A stretch of 64,000 nucleotides of DNA from assembly GCA_009377745.1 (NCBI GenBank), contig WHTK01000005.1, positions 94,438-158,437 on the forward strand. The letters run 5' to 3'. This document shows, piece by piece, positions 7,355 to 14,142 of the stretch. Under the pieces are notes generated by a model, which saw nothing but the letters and a program-made list of their open reading frames with translations, did no database searches and had not been told where the DNA came from. The DNA is from Dehalococcoidia bacterium (lineage in GTDB: Bacteria; Chloroflexota; Dehalococcoidia; DSTF01; WHTK01). Within the stretch, counting starts at the first letter, position 1. Every line of letters begins with the position of its first letter. The translations under genes and the position numbers were made by a program.

Positions 7355-8137
7355 ATGGATCAGCATCTAACAGCGCGCTCGTACGACCTTCGGCCGGTCC
7401 TCCGCAAGTACCGCTTCTTGCAGGAGATCTTGATCGTTGGCGTCGGCTACCTGATCTACTCCCAGGTCCGAGGCCTCGCCGCCGACCGCGTCGTCGACGC
7501 CTTCGCCAACGCCTACTACATCGTCGAGTTCGAGCAGAGCCTTGGCATCTTCAAGGAGCTCGCGCTCCAGACCACCGTCTGGCCTCACGACGCCCTGGTG
7601 CACGCCTTCAACTTCGTCTACTTCTACGGACTCTTCCCGCTGCTCCTGCCGACGGCGGTATGGCTCTACTTCAAGCGGCCGGACGTCTACATCTTGGCCC
7701 GCAACGCCTTCCTGATCTCGGGCGCGATAGCGGTCTGCTTCTACATCGCCCTGCCTACCGCGCCGCCAAGACTGATCGGTATGGGCTTCATCGACACCGT
7801 GGGCGCGATCAGCGGCAGCTTCGCGCCGACCTATAGCAGCATCCCCGGCGTCAACCATTTCGCGGCGCTGCCCAGCATGCACGTCGGCTGGAACTTCCTT
7901 ACCGCCATTGCCATCTTCCTGGCGCTCTCAGGCATGCGCTGGCGGGCGCTCATCCTGCTGCTGCCGGTCGTGATGTTTACCTCGACTGTCGTCACCGGCA
8001 ACCACTACTTCGTCGATGGCCTTCTGGGCATGATAGTCGCCAGCACCGGACTCGGGATCGCGATGCTGCTGCACCGGCGCGGCGAACGCCGCCGCACCCA
8101 GGCCGAGGTCCCAGAGACTCCACAGCTCGCGGCTTAG
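7355..8137 (+). CDS. PAP2-superfamily membrane phosphatase / inositol phosphotransferase-like
   Basis: A 260-residue multi-span membrane protein with about six hydrophobic segments. The catalytic PAP2 motifs are visible: FAALPSMHVGW (residues about 168-178, motif 2 with SMH) and TGNHYFVDGLLG (motif 3 with the nucleophilic-partner His and Asp). The N-terminal half with NAYYIVEFEQSLGIF and the PTAPPRL segment matches the Aur1/Ipt1-like subgroup, which moves phosphoinositol or phospho-head groups between lipids, rather than undecaprenyl-diphosphatases. A PimA-like glycosyltransferase lies 600 bp downstream on the other strand, which would fit inositol-lipid chemistry. The substrate is not proven. 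Confidence 0.8.
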   Translation: MDQHLTARSYDLRPVLRKYRFLQEILIVGVGYLIYSQVRGLAADRVVDAFANAYYIVEFEQSLGIFKELALQTTVWPHDALVHAFNFVYFYGLFPLLLPTAVWLYFKRPDVYILARNAFLISGAIAVCFYIALPTAPPRLIGMGFIDTVGAISGSFAPTYSSIPGVNHFAALPSMHVGWNFLTAIAIFLALSGMRWRALILLLPVVMFTSTVVTGNHYFVDGLLGMIVASTGLGIAMLLHRRGERRRTQAEVPETPQLAA

Positions 8138-8145
8138 CTACGGTG

Positions 8146-8151
8146 TAGCCT
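8146..8151 (+). promoter_or_regulatory. -10 box for a leaderless transcript
   Basis: TAGCCT followed by exactly 6 nt and then the ATG at 8158. A transcript starting 7 nt after the box would begin at the start codon. The same geometry recurs at 13448, 17551, 31305, 51881 and the tRNA. Confidence 0.4.
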
Positions 8152-8157
8152 CTGCGC

Positions 8158-8712
8158 ATGAATCATGGAAGGCTAGGCTTGCTATTGGGGGCGGTTGCCG
8201 GGGTCGCAATGGCGGCGGGAATCCTGGCTGTCTTGGCGTTAAAGGGCGAAGACAGGGAAGAGCAGGCACCGACCGGCTGGCAGACCTATCGCAACGAGTT
8301 CCTGGGTTTCGAGATCAGCTACCCTCCAGGCTGGCACCTGCAAGAACGAGGCAATACAACTGAGCCGGCGGAGCCTTTCATCACGGGTGGAGTGACAATA
8401 TCCGAGGAGGAAGGAGCCGGTAACAGAACCAGGGTGTTGGCGTACAAGAACCTTCGGACCGACTGGTGTTTGAGAGGCCGACTCGTGGATCGCCCGATTA
8501 CTGTGTCTGGTGTTGATGGCATCGAGACGAACTGCTACGCCTGTGAGGCGGACGCTCCACCCGAAACCTGTCCTGCAGAGGCGCATACGATCGTCCGCAT
8601 CTTCGGTATTCTTGGGGAGATCGAATCCTTCGGCGTGCTGGGCTGTCCAAGTTTAGGAGACGAATCCGTCCGGCGAATCGTCGAGAGCTTCCGGTTTACC
8701 GGCGGACGGTAA
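8158..8712 (+). CDS. Membrane-anchored exported protein with PsbP-like fold
   Basis: 184 residues. One N-terminal hydrophobic segment (about residues 8-27, GAVAGVAMAAGILAVLALKG) anchors an extracytoplasmic domain. The region YRNEFLGFEISYPPGWHLQE resembles the start of PsbP-like or small lipoprotein domains in which a domain begins with a Y-x-F-xx-YP-xx-W motif. The C-terminal ESVRRIVESFRF is also typical. There are several cysteines (WCLRG, NCYACEA, ETCPAE, LGCPS) that could pair. No Shine-Dalgarno site is seen; a -10 box stands 6 nt before the ATG, so the mRNA may be leaderless. Function unknown. Confidence 0.7.
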   Translation: MNHGRLGLLLGAVAGVAMAAGILAVLALKGEDREEQAPTGWQTYRNEFLGFEISYPPGWHLQERGNTTEPAEPFITGGVTISEEEGAGNRTRVLAYKNLRTDWCLRGRLVDRPITVSGVDGIETNCYACEADAPPETCPAEAHTIVRIFGILGEIESFGVLGCPSLGDESVRRIVESFRFTGGR

Positions 8713-8734
8713 ACGCCAGTGGCGCGCTTGGAGA

Positions 8735-9847
8735 CTAAGCGCCGACTTCCTGATAGTAGGCCAGCAGGCGCTGGGCGACGTTCTCCCAGTCGAACAGACG
8801 CGCGCGTTCCTGCGCCGCGTCTGCCAACTGACAGGCCAACGTCCGATCCTCCAGGATGCGCGTGATCGATGCCGCCAGGGCGTCCGCGTCCTTGGGGGGC
8901 ACCAGCAGGCCGGTGACCCCGTCTTCGCCCAGCGTATTGGAGCCGTTGATCGTCGTCGCCACCGTGGGAGCGCGGGCCGACATTGCCTCCAGCAGCGTGA
9001 TGCCGAACGCCTCGTTCACCGTTGAAGGCGAGACGAAGCAGTCCGCGCGCTGGTAGTAGGACGGCAGGTGGTCCGGCGGCACGTAGCCGGGGAAGGTAAC
9101 GTCCTTCAGCCCCATCTCGGCCGCCATTGCGATGTACTTCTCGCGCAACCCGCCCTCACCCACGACGACCAGGCGCGCATCCCGCACCCGATGCTGCACC
9201 GTCTTGAAGGCCTCCAGTAGGTACGGGATGCCCTTGCGCGCTTCGATGCGGCCCACGAACAGCACTGTCGGCCGTTCATCGTCCAGGCTCGGCGGCACCG
9301 GCATCTCACCGGCGAAGCGCATGAAGTCGACGCCGTTGGGGATGACCTGATAGTCGGCCGGCACGTAGCGCCCGATCGTCTTGCGCGCCGCCTCTGAAAC
9401 GGCGACGTGCCCGTCCAAGTGGCGGTTCCAGTACAGCACCAGCGGCCAGATGGCGATGTAGGGCAGGTGCGGGCCTTCGCGCCAGGTGTGAAAGGTCCCG
9501 ACCTTGACGGCCTTGGTCATGCTCAAGAAGGCAGGCCCAATGCAGGGCAAAAACGGCTCGTGAATATGGACTACATCGAAGGGGGGCCGTGCCGCCAGGA
9601 AGCGCCGGATCTCACCGATTACGAAGGGGCTCGGATTGACGCGAGCGGCGTCCCCAGGCGAGAGCACACGTGAGGTAGAGCCGAGATGAGTCGTGTAGCT
9701 GTTCTGCGGCAACCTGCCATCGCCAGCCGGGCCAGCGATCTCGACCTCGTGCTCCATAAGATCGTACTGGTGCGCCAGGTCAAAGACGTGACTTGTAACC
9801 CCGCCGGGGTGGGTCAGATCGTACGGACTAATTAAGAGGATTCGCAC
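8735..9847 (-). CDS. Family 4 glycosyltransferase (PimA-like mannosyltransferase)
   Basis: A 370-residue GT-B enzyme. The N-terminal domain starts MRILLISPYDLTHPGGVTSH, with the HPGGV loop of PimA/MshA-type enzymes; VVHIHEPFLP and VGTFHTWREG are nearby acceptor-side motifs. The C-terminal domain has VLFVGRIEARKG, the donor-phosphate site, and the GT4 motif EAFGITLLEAM. It probably transfers mannose or another sugar from a nucleotide donor to a lipid such as phosphatidylinositol on the cytoplasmic face. It converges with the gene at 8158. Start GTG at 9847. The acceptor is inferred only from overall similarity to PimA. Confidence 0.85.
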   Translation of the reverse strand: MRILLISPYDLTHPGGVTSHVFDLAHQYDLMEHEVEIAGPAGDGRLPQNSYTTHLGSTSRVLSPGDAARVNPSPFVIGEIRRFLAARPPFDVVHIHEPFLPCIGPAFLSMTKAVKVGTFHTWREGPHLPYIAIWPLVLYWNRHLDGHVAVSEAARKTIGRYVPADYQVIPNGVDFMRFAGEMPVPPSLDDERPTVLFVGRIEARKGIPYLLEAFKTVQHRVRDARLVVVGEGGLREKYIAMAAEMGLKDVTFPGYVPPDHLPSYYQRADCFVSPSTVNEAFGITLLEAMSARAPTVATTINGSNTLGEDGVTGLLVPPKDADALAASITRILEDRTLACQLADAAQERARLFDWENVAQRLLAYYQEVGA

Positions 9848-10002
9848 CTGGCAGCGGCAATTCTTGCTTGCGCCCGGGCGGCAGGACCGTTAGGAGAAGA
9901 GACTTGCAGCAGCAATTCCCCTCATTTTGACGGCCTTGGCCCCAGGGAGCAAGCTACGAATCCGATATTTTCCCGCTTTTGTCTATGCCTCGCCGCCGGT
10001 GG

Positions 10003-10027
10003 TAAACTCGACGCAATGGAAGCGTAA
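10003..10027 (+). promoter_or_regulatory. -10 box and three-codon leader ORF before the 10027 gene
   Basis: TAAACT (10003-10008) is followed 7 nt later by ATG-GAA-GCG-TAA (10016-10027). The last A of this mini-ORF's TAA is the first base of the ATG of the next gene. A leaderless mini-ORF ending at the true start would couple translation. TTGTCT at 9979 is a weak -35 candidate. Confidence 0.35.
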
Positions 10028-10470
10028 TGGATAACGACTACGTCCTGAATCTGGAAGAAATTCTCCACACCATCGAAACTGCGGAGGTGCTTCGCATCCG
10101 CTTCCTCCTCCTCGATAAGCGCCTCCTCATCGACAATCGCTTCAACGAGTTCGAGGGCCCGCTAGTCAAGATCGTCCCACGCGCCAGCTCTTCCGAGGAA
10201 AGCTTCCGCAACCTCAAGCGCCTGCGCCCCCGTTTCGCGCTGCCGGAGAAGATGACGGCTATCTGGTGGCCGAAGTACATCAACACCCTCTACAGCACAG
10301 GCGTCTGGCAGGCTATCACCAAGCGCGTTGCCGATACCGGATTCACCGACTCCGTCCGCCAGTGCGACGACATCCTGCGCGAGCTCCTGACCCTCGAACG
10401 CCAGGAGATTCGCAACGCCATCTCGGGCGATGGCTTCCAGACCATCTGGCAGCGCACTTCGACCATCTAG
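10027..10470 (+). CDS. Conserved-looking hypothetical protein
   Basis: 147 residues with no signal peptide and a mixed charged composition, so cytoplasmic. The N-terminal half LNLEEILHTIETAEVLRIRF and LLDKRLLIDNRFNEFEGPLV looks like a beta-hairpin domain; the C-terminal half is helical. I do not recognise a domain family. It ends with TAG and the downstream metallopeptidase continues in the same frame without a standard start codon, so the two are almost certainly one operon. The coding quality (GC-rich third positions, no rare-codon runs) is normal for the window. Confidence 0.7.
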   Translation: MDNDYVLNLEEILHTIETAEVLRIRFLLLDKRLLIDNRFNEFEGPLVKIVPRASSSEESFRNLKRLRPRFALPEKMTAIWWPKYINTLYSTGVWQAITKRVADTGFTDSVRQCDDILRELLTLERQEIRNAISGDGFQTIWQRTSTI

Positions 10471-10482
10471 CAGAGGTCCCGT

Positions 10483-10854
10483 CTGACCCAGCTTCGGCCC
10501 GCCGCCCGCGTCGCCCGCCTCGTCAAAGAGGCTCTGGCCGACCTGCCGCCGGAGTACGCCGAGCGACTGGATAATGTCGCCTTCATCCTCAGACGGGCGC
10601 CGATGCCGCGCGAGCGCCGCCGTCAGGGCCTCGGCAGCCTCTACGGGCTCTACGAGGGCATCCCTCTGACCCAGCGTGATTCTCACTATGGCAGCGTCAT
10701 GCCGGACCGTATCACCATCTTCTGGGGCGCCCTGGCGCGTGACTTCCCGGATGACGGGACCCTCGAAGACCAGGTGCGAAACACCGTCTACCACGAGATC
10801 GCCCACTACTTCGGCCTCGATGAAGACGACCTTCACCACACCCGCGTCCGCTAG
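10483..10854 (+). CDS. Minizincin-type zinc metallopeptidase, non-standard start
   Basis: About 123 residues with the zinc site HEIAHYFGLDEDDL near the C-terminus, matching the HExxHxxGxxxxD pattern of the small metallopeptidase family once called DUF1025. ALADLPPEYAERLDNVAFIL, YGLYEGIPLTQR and DRITIFWGALARDF are typical of that family and cover its whole length. There is no ATG/GTG/TTG before the conserved part; CTG at 10483, 6 nt after AGAGG, is the best start. The first in-frame ATG (10603) would delete a third of the fold. Upstream, in the same frame, is the TAG of the previous gene. The substrate is unknown for this family. Confidence 0.82.
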   Translation: MTQLRPAARVARLVKEALADLPPEYAERLDNVAFILRRAPMPRERRRQGLGSLYGLYEGIPLTQRDSHYGSVMPDRITIFWGALARDFPDDGTLEDQVRNTVYHEIAHYFGLDEDDLHHTRVR

Positions 10855-10857
10855 GAA

Positions 10858-11176
10858 TGGCAACATACTCCGGCTTCTGAATCCCGCGCCGGTTATCTGT
10901 ACCGCTGCCACCAGCCTCATTATTAGCGGCCAGCGCGAGGCCGACGACGGCGAAAGTATCCTCCAACTTCCCGGTTTCGCATTCCCGGTTTCGCACTTCT
11001 CACGATTACGGCTTCGATCTTCTTCTCACGGGCCAAGTCTGGCGCGGCATATGTCATGACCAGCGCCACGGCTCTCGTCTCGCTTGGTGGCGCTATTTTC
11101 CTTACTGCTCGCTTCGATTAAGGAAACCGGACCGCTGTTTCACCTGCCGAATGCTAGAATTGCGGCAATTCAGCAA
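10858..11176. other. Intergenic region with a direct repeat and a palindrome
   Basis: 319 bp without a convincing gene. It holds two adjacent perfect copies of the 14-mer TTCCCGGTTTCGCA (10968-10981, 10982-10995), an extended -10 box TGCTAGAAT (11152-11160), and the palindrome AATTGC-G-GCAATT (11158-11170) overlapping the end of that box, which could be an operator for the next gene. Confidence 0.5.
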
Positions 11177-11593
11177 ATGAACACGTTTGAATCCCGCCGC
11201 AACGTGTCTCAAGGCCGGCGCCTCCAGGGCCTCCTTGCGCTGATGATCGTCTGGGACGTCATCGCCCTGCTGGCCGAGCTCTCTTTCGGCGGTCCACTCC
11301 TCAAGATCACCGGCGACGAAATCGGCGGCATTCTCGCAGCCCGCGGCTCGTTCAGCGGCGCCGCCCTCATCACCGCCTCGATTTACGTCTATGCCCTCGT
11401 CCGCGGCCCTCTAAAGCACCGCAACGTTGTCTGGGTCGGCGTCGTCCAGCATGGCGCCGCGGCCCTCTTCGCCGTCTACCACGTCGCCACCAACCACGTC
11501 GAGTTGGAAGGCACCATCCTGCCGCTGATCGTCGCCCTTATCTTCCTCGTCCTGCTGCTAATCAACATGCCGCGCAGCCAGCCCGCGGTCTAA
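11177..11593 (+). CDS. Four-span integral membrane protein
   Basis: 138 residues from ATG 11177, with four hydrophobic helices (ALMIVWDVIALLAELSF, ALITASIYVYALV, VVWVGVVQHGAAALFAVY, LIVALIFLVLLLINM). The longer frame from 11084 is less likely because an extended -10 box lies at 11152. The stop overlaps the next start (TAATG), so it is coupled to a similar-sized four-span protein. The two share an arrangement of an N-terminal amphipathic part, four helices and a short tail, and may form a heterodimeric membrane unit. No family recognised. Confidence 0.7.
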   Translation: MNTFESRRNVSQGRRLQGLLALMIVWDVIALLAELSFGGPLLKITGDEIGGILAARGSFSGAALITASIYVYALVRGPLKHRNVVWVGVVQHGAAALFAVYHVATNHVELEGTILPLIVALIFLVLLLINMPRSQPAV

Positions 11594-12072
11594 TGTCCCT
11601 GACCCCCTCTGACGCCGCAATCAGCGCGCGGGTCCTCACCCGGATCATCATTCTGCTCATAGCCGCCTGGAGCCTGGTCTGCGCGGCCGTCCTCATCGGC
11701 TTTCATGGCGCCACCGCCGGCGCTCTCGGCGCAGGCGTTGAAGACGAGGCCGGCCAGCGCCTGCTGGGCGCGCATCTGCTGATCCTCGTGCCGGCTTACC
11801 TGCTGCTTGCCTGGCGGCCGGAGCGCTACCAGACCTTCCTCTGGCTGCCCCTGGCGTCTCAGGCTGCGACAGCCTTTGCCGTCACCTACAGCATTCTCAC
11901 GGGCGAGACCAGCTTCGGTGATGGCGTCCTTGCAGCGGCCGTGAGCAGCATATTCGTTGTGCTTCTGGGCTTTGTTTGGGTGAGTGAGCAGCGCACCGTC
12001 GCGCGCGCCAAGCTCGACGCAGACCAGGCCGAATCAGCGCCCGCCGACGCCACTCCTTTCCGAGAGCCTTAG
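11593..12072 (+). CDS. Four-span integral membrane protein
   Basis: 159 residues with four hydrophobic segments: IIILLIAAWSLVCAAVLIGF, LLGAHLLILVPAYLLLAW, FLWLPLASQAATAFAV and AAVSSIFVVLLGFVWV, then a charged C-terminal tail (AKLDADQAESAPAD). The start codon overlaps the stop of the preceding membrane gene by one base. The 3' end overlaps the convergent glycerate kinase gene by 39 bp, so the tail and the kinase C-terminus share DNA. Function unknown; the layout suggests a pair of interacting membrane proteins. Confidence 0.7.
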   Translation: MSLTPSDAAISARVLTRIIILLIAAWSLVCAAVLIGFHGATAGALGAGVEDEAGQRLLGAHLLILVPAYLLLAWRPERYQTFLWLPLASQAATAFAVTYSILTGETSFGDGVLAAAVSSIFVVLLGFVWVSEQRTVARAKLDADQAESAPADATPFREP

Positions 12073-13170
12073 CAGAGCCCTCACCGCCGCAACCTCAACC
12101 TGGTTCATCGCCTCATCTCGAGACGGCATTTCGCCGCTCACTCCCGTCACTTCGATCACGTCGAAGACGGTGCGCAGTGACTCGTGCCCGGACCCCAGCG
12201 ATCCTGCCAGGCAGACCACCGGCCGCCCGCTCGCCCGCGCCAGCCGCGCCACGTATTGCGACGCCTTGCCGAACGCCGTCTGCCCGTCCAGCCGTCCCTC
12301 GCCCGTAATCACGACGTCCGCCCGCAGCACCTTTTCCCGCAATCCGATCGCCTCCGCCACTAGCTCCGCGCCCGGTCGCAGCTCGGCGCCTAGAAATGCC
12401 AGCAGGCCCGCGCCCAGGCCACCCGCCGCACCGGCTCCAGGCCGCGTCCGCACATCAATCCCCAGGTCGCGCGCAACGATATCGGCAAAGTGGCTCAGCG
12501 CCGCATCCAACAGCTCAACCGCCGCCGCGTCCGCCCCCTTCTGGGAACCAAACACGGCCGAAGCTCCCGTGGGGCCGCAGAGCGGGTTCGTTACATCCGT
12601 TGCTCCCAGAATGCGCGGGGCCTTGATCTCTGGCCGAGCCTCGGCCGCGTCGATGCGCGCCAGATCCGTCAGGGCAGCGCCTCCGGGAGCCAGCTCCGTG
12701 CCCTTCGCATTGAGCAGATGAAATCCCAGCGCCTGCGCCATACCGGCGCCACCATCGTTGGACGCGCTGCCACCCAACCCGATGATCAGCTCTCGACAGC
12801 CCTGCTCCAGCGCTGCCGCGATCAGTTCGCCCGTGCCGTAGCTCGTCGCCCGGCGCGCGTCAAGCTCCTCCGGCCGCAGCCGCCACAAACCGGAGGCCTC
12901 CGCGCATTCGATCACTGCTGTGCCGCTGTCGAGCCGCACGAATTCCGCCGCTACCGGCCGCATCAGCGGGTCGTGCGCGTTAACAGCGACGCTCTTACCG
13001 CCCGCCGCCGTCAGCATCGCCGCGGCTGTGCCCGGCCCGCCATCCGCCATGGGCGCGAGCTCCAGGTCCGCATCCGGGAACGCCCCACCCAACCCGCGCG
13101 CAATCGCCGCCGCCGCCTCGATAGCGCTCAGCGTGCCCTTGAACTCCTGCGGCGCGATCAGGATTCGCAT
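12034..13170 (-). CDS. Glycerate kinase (GarK/GlxK type)
   Basis: A 378-residue class I glycerate kinase, which phosphorylates D-glycerate with ATP. The family signature is clear: start MRILIAPQEFKGTLSA, LAPMADGGPGT, SYGTGELIAAAL, LIIGLGGSASNDGGAGM, LGATDVTNPLCGP and VVITGEGRLDGQTAFGK. Length and motif order are normal. It would feed glycerate, for example from photorespiratory-like or sugar-acid breakdown, into lower glycolysis. Its 3' end overlaps the convergent membrane-protein gene. The start MRILI follows 25 nt of sequence containing copies of the TTGCCC octamer family. Confidence 0.92.
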   Translation of the reverse strand: MRILIAPQEFKGTLSAIEAAAAIARGLGGAFPDADLELAPMADGGPGTAAAMLTAAGGKSVAVNAHDPLMRPVAAEFVRLDSGTAVIECAEASGLWRLRPEELDARRATSYGTGELIAAALEQGCRELIIGLGGSASNDGGAGMAQALGFHLLNAKGTELAPGGAALTDLARIDAAEARPEIKAPRILGATDVTNPLCGPTGASAVFGSQKGADAAAVELLDAALSHFADIVARDLGIDVRTRPGAGAAGGLGAGLLAFLGAELRPGAELVAEAIGLREKVLRADVVITGEGRLDGQTAFGKASQYVARLARASGRPVVCLAGSLGSGHESLRTVFDVIEVTGVSGEMPSRDEAMNQVEVAAVRALLRLSERSGVGGR

Positions 13171-13196
13171 CTCACATGTTTGCCCACTTGCCCGTT

Positions 13197-13379
13197 TCAG
13201 CCGTAGATCTCGTCCCAGCGAAATACCAGGGCCACGACCGCCGCAACCACGATCACCACGACATAGACGAGGATCGCCATACGCAGCCGCCGCCAGATGC
13301 GCAGCGCCCAGGGCTGGCGCAGCATCGCAAAGGGCAGGATCGCCAGCCCGGCAAGGAGCAGAAGCAGCAGCAGAACGCG
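13197..13379 (-). CDS. Small two-span membrane protein
   Basis: 60 residues from ATG 13379: MRVLLLLLLLAGLAILPFAM, a basic loop (RQPWALRIWRRLR) and a second helix ILVYVVVIVVAAVVALVF. The frame is open further to a TTG at 13421, but the ATG gives a clean membrane start. It lies 26 bp upstream of glycerate kinase on the same strand, with octamer repeat copies between. No known function. Confidence 0.5.
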   Translation of the reverse strand, partial: RVLLLLLLLAGLAILPFAMLRQPWALRIWRRLRMAILVYVVVIVVAAVVALVFRWDEIYG

Positions 13380-13444
13380 CATCGCCTGGCGATCATAGGC
13401 GTCGCCCTCCGCGCCTGACAACGAACGCGGGCCGCCGGGCTAAG

Positions 13445-13453
13445 TGCTATCCT
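13445..13453 (+). promoter_or_regulatory. Extended -10 box, leaderless geometry
   Basis: TGCTATCCT is an extended -10 element; its hexamer ends 6 nt before GTG at 13460, which would put the transcript start at the start codon. Confidence 0.4.
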
Positions 13454-13459
13454 GCTCCC

Positions 13460-13576
13460 GTGGCTGAAATAACCCTGGCAATCCTCGTCATCGGCGTCCT
13501 CTTTATCGCCGACCCCGACCGTCTACAGATGGTCCTAGACCGTCTGCGCGAGCTCTCCGCCTGGCTCGCGGAATAG
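13460..13576 (+). CDS. Very small membrane peptide
   Basis: 38 residues: VAEITLAILVIGVLFIADPD, one short hydrophobic helix, then an amphipathic helix RLQMVLDRLRELSAWLAE. GTG start with no Shine-Dalgarno site but with an extended -10 box 6 nt upstream, so possibly leaderless. It reads divergently from the small membrane gene at 13197-13379. Only the promoter placement and the neat membrane/amphipathic layout support it; it could be chance. Confidence 0.35.
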   Translation: MAEITLAILVIGVLFIADPDRLQMVLDRLRELSAWLAE

Positions 13577-14142
13577 ACCTCTAGCAAACCCTCTCTCGCC
13601 GCAGTCGTCCCGTTTGATTCCGAGGCATGAGGCATCTCGCCCCGCCGCCTAGCTCTGCGTCTCGGCGTGATGCCAATCTGGCTGTGGCCGAGCAGTCTGG
13701 GGCTCTTTGGGTTGGTGCCCTACCCGGGAGTAATGTTGCTGCGCTCCGTCGCAGACCTTGAGGGCTGAATGTCCCGGTAGGCCGCCGCCTCCATGAGTCG
13801 CCCTACCTCGTTCCTCGAAGGCTGCGTCGCGGTTCCCAGGTAGTGCCATTGAGCAGCATTTCCCGCTAGCCTTCTGCCCGGCTCTTCAGAAGCAACCGTT
13901 CCTTAATATCGTTCCCGTGTTGACTATTCATAACAAAATGGCTAGCGTCCATAACAAATTCATTACCGCGCCCTGGCCGTTGCTTGCCAGCGACAGACCA
14001 TCGTGACGTGGCAGTGGGTTTGGGATCGCCCGAGTGCATAGACACCGATGCGGTTCCGCGACATTGGCCTACTGCTGTTTGTGAGCCGCAGTAGTCGAGA
14101 CGGGCGTGCAACCGGCGCCCGATTGGAGACCTGGAGATTACT
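13577..14142. other. 566-bp region without a recognisable gene
   Basis: No reading frame here has a recognisable product or a Shine-Dalgarno site. Part of it (about 13890-13970) is clearly richer in A+T than the surroundings, with the near-direct repeat CATAACAAAATGGCTAGCGT / CATAACAAATTC, which could be a regulatory region for the RTX gene. Nothing more can be said. Confidence 0.4.

Noticed and set aside
13866..14111. Minus-strand small ORF of 81 codons in the gap before the RTX gene
   Set aside because: No start site, no family, composition unlike neighbours; left as non-coding.
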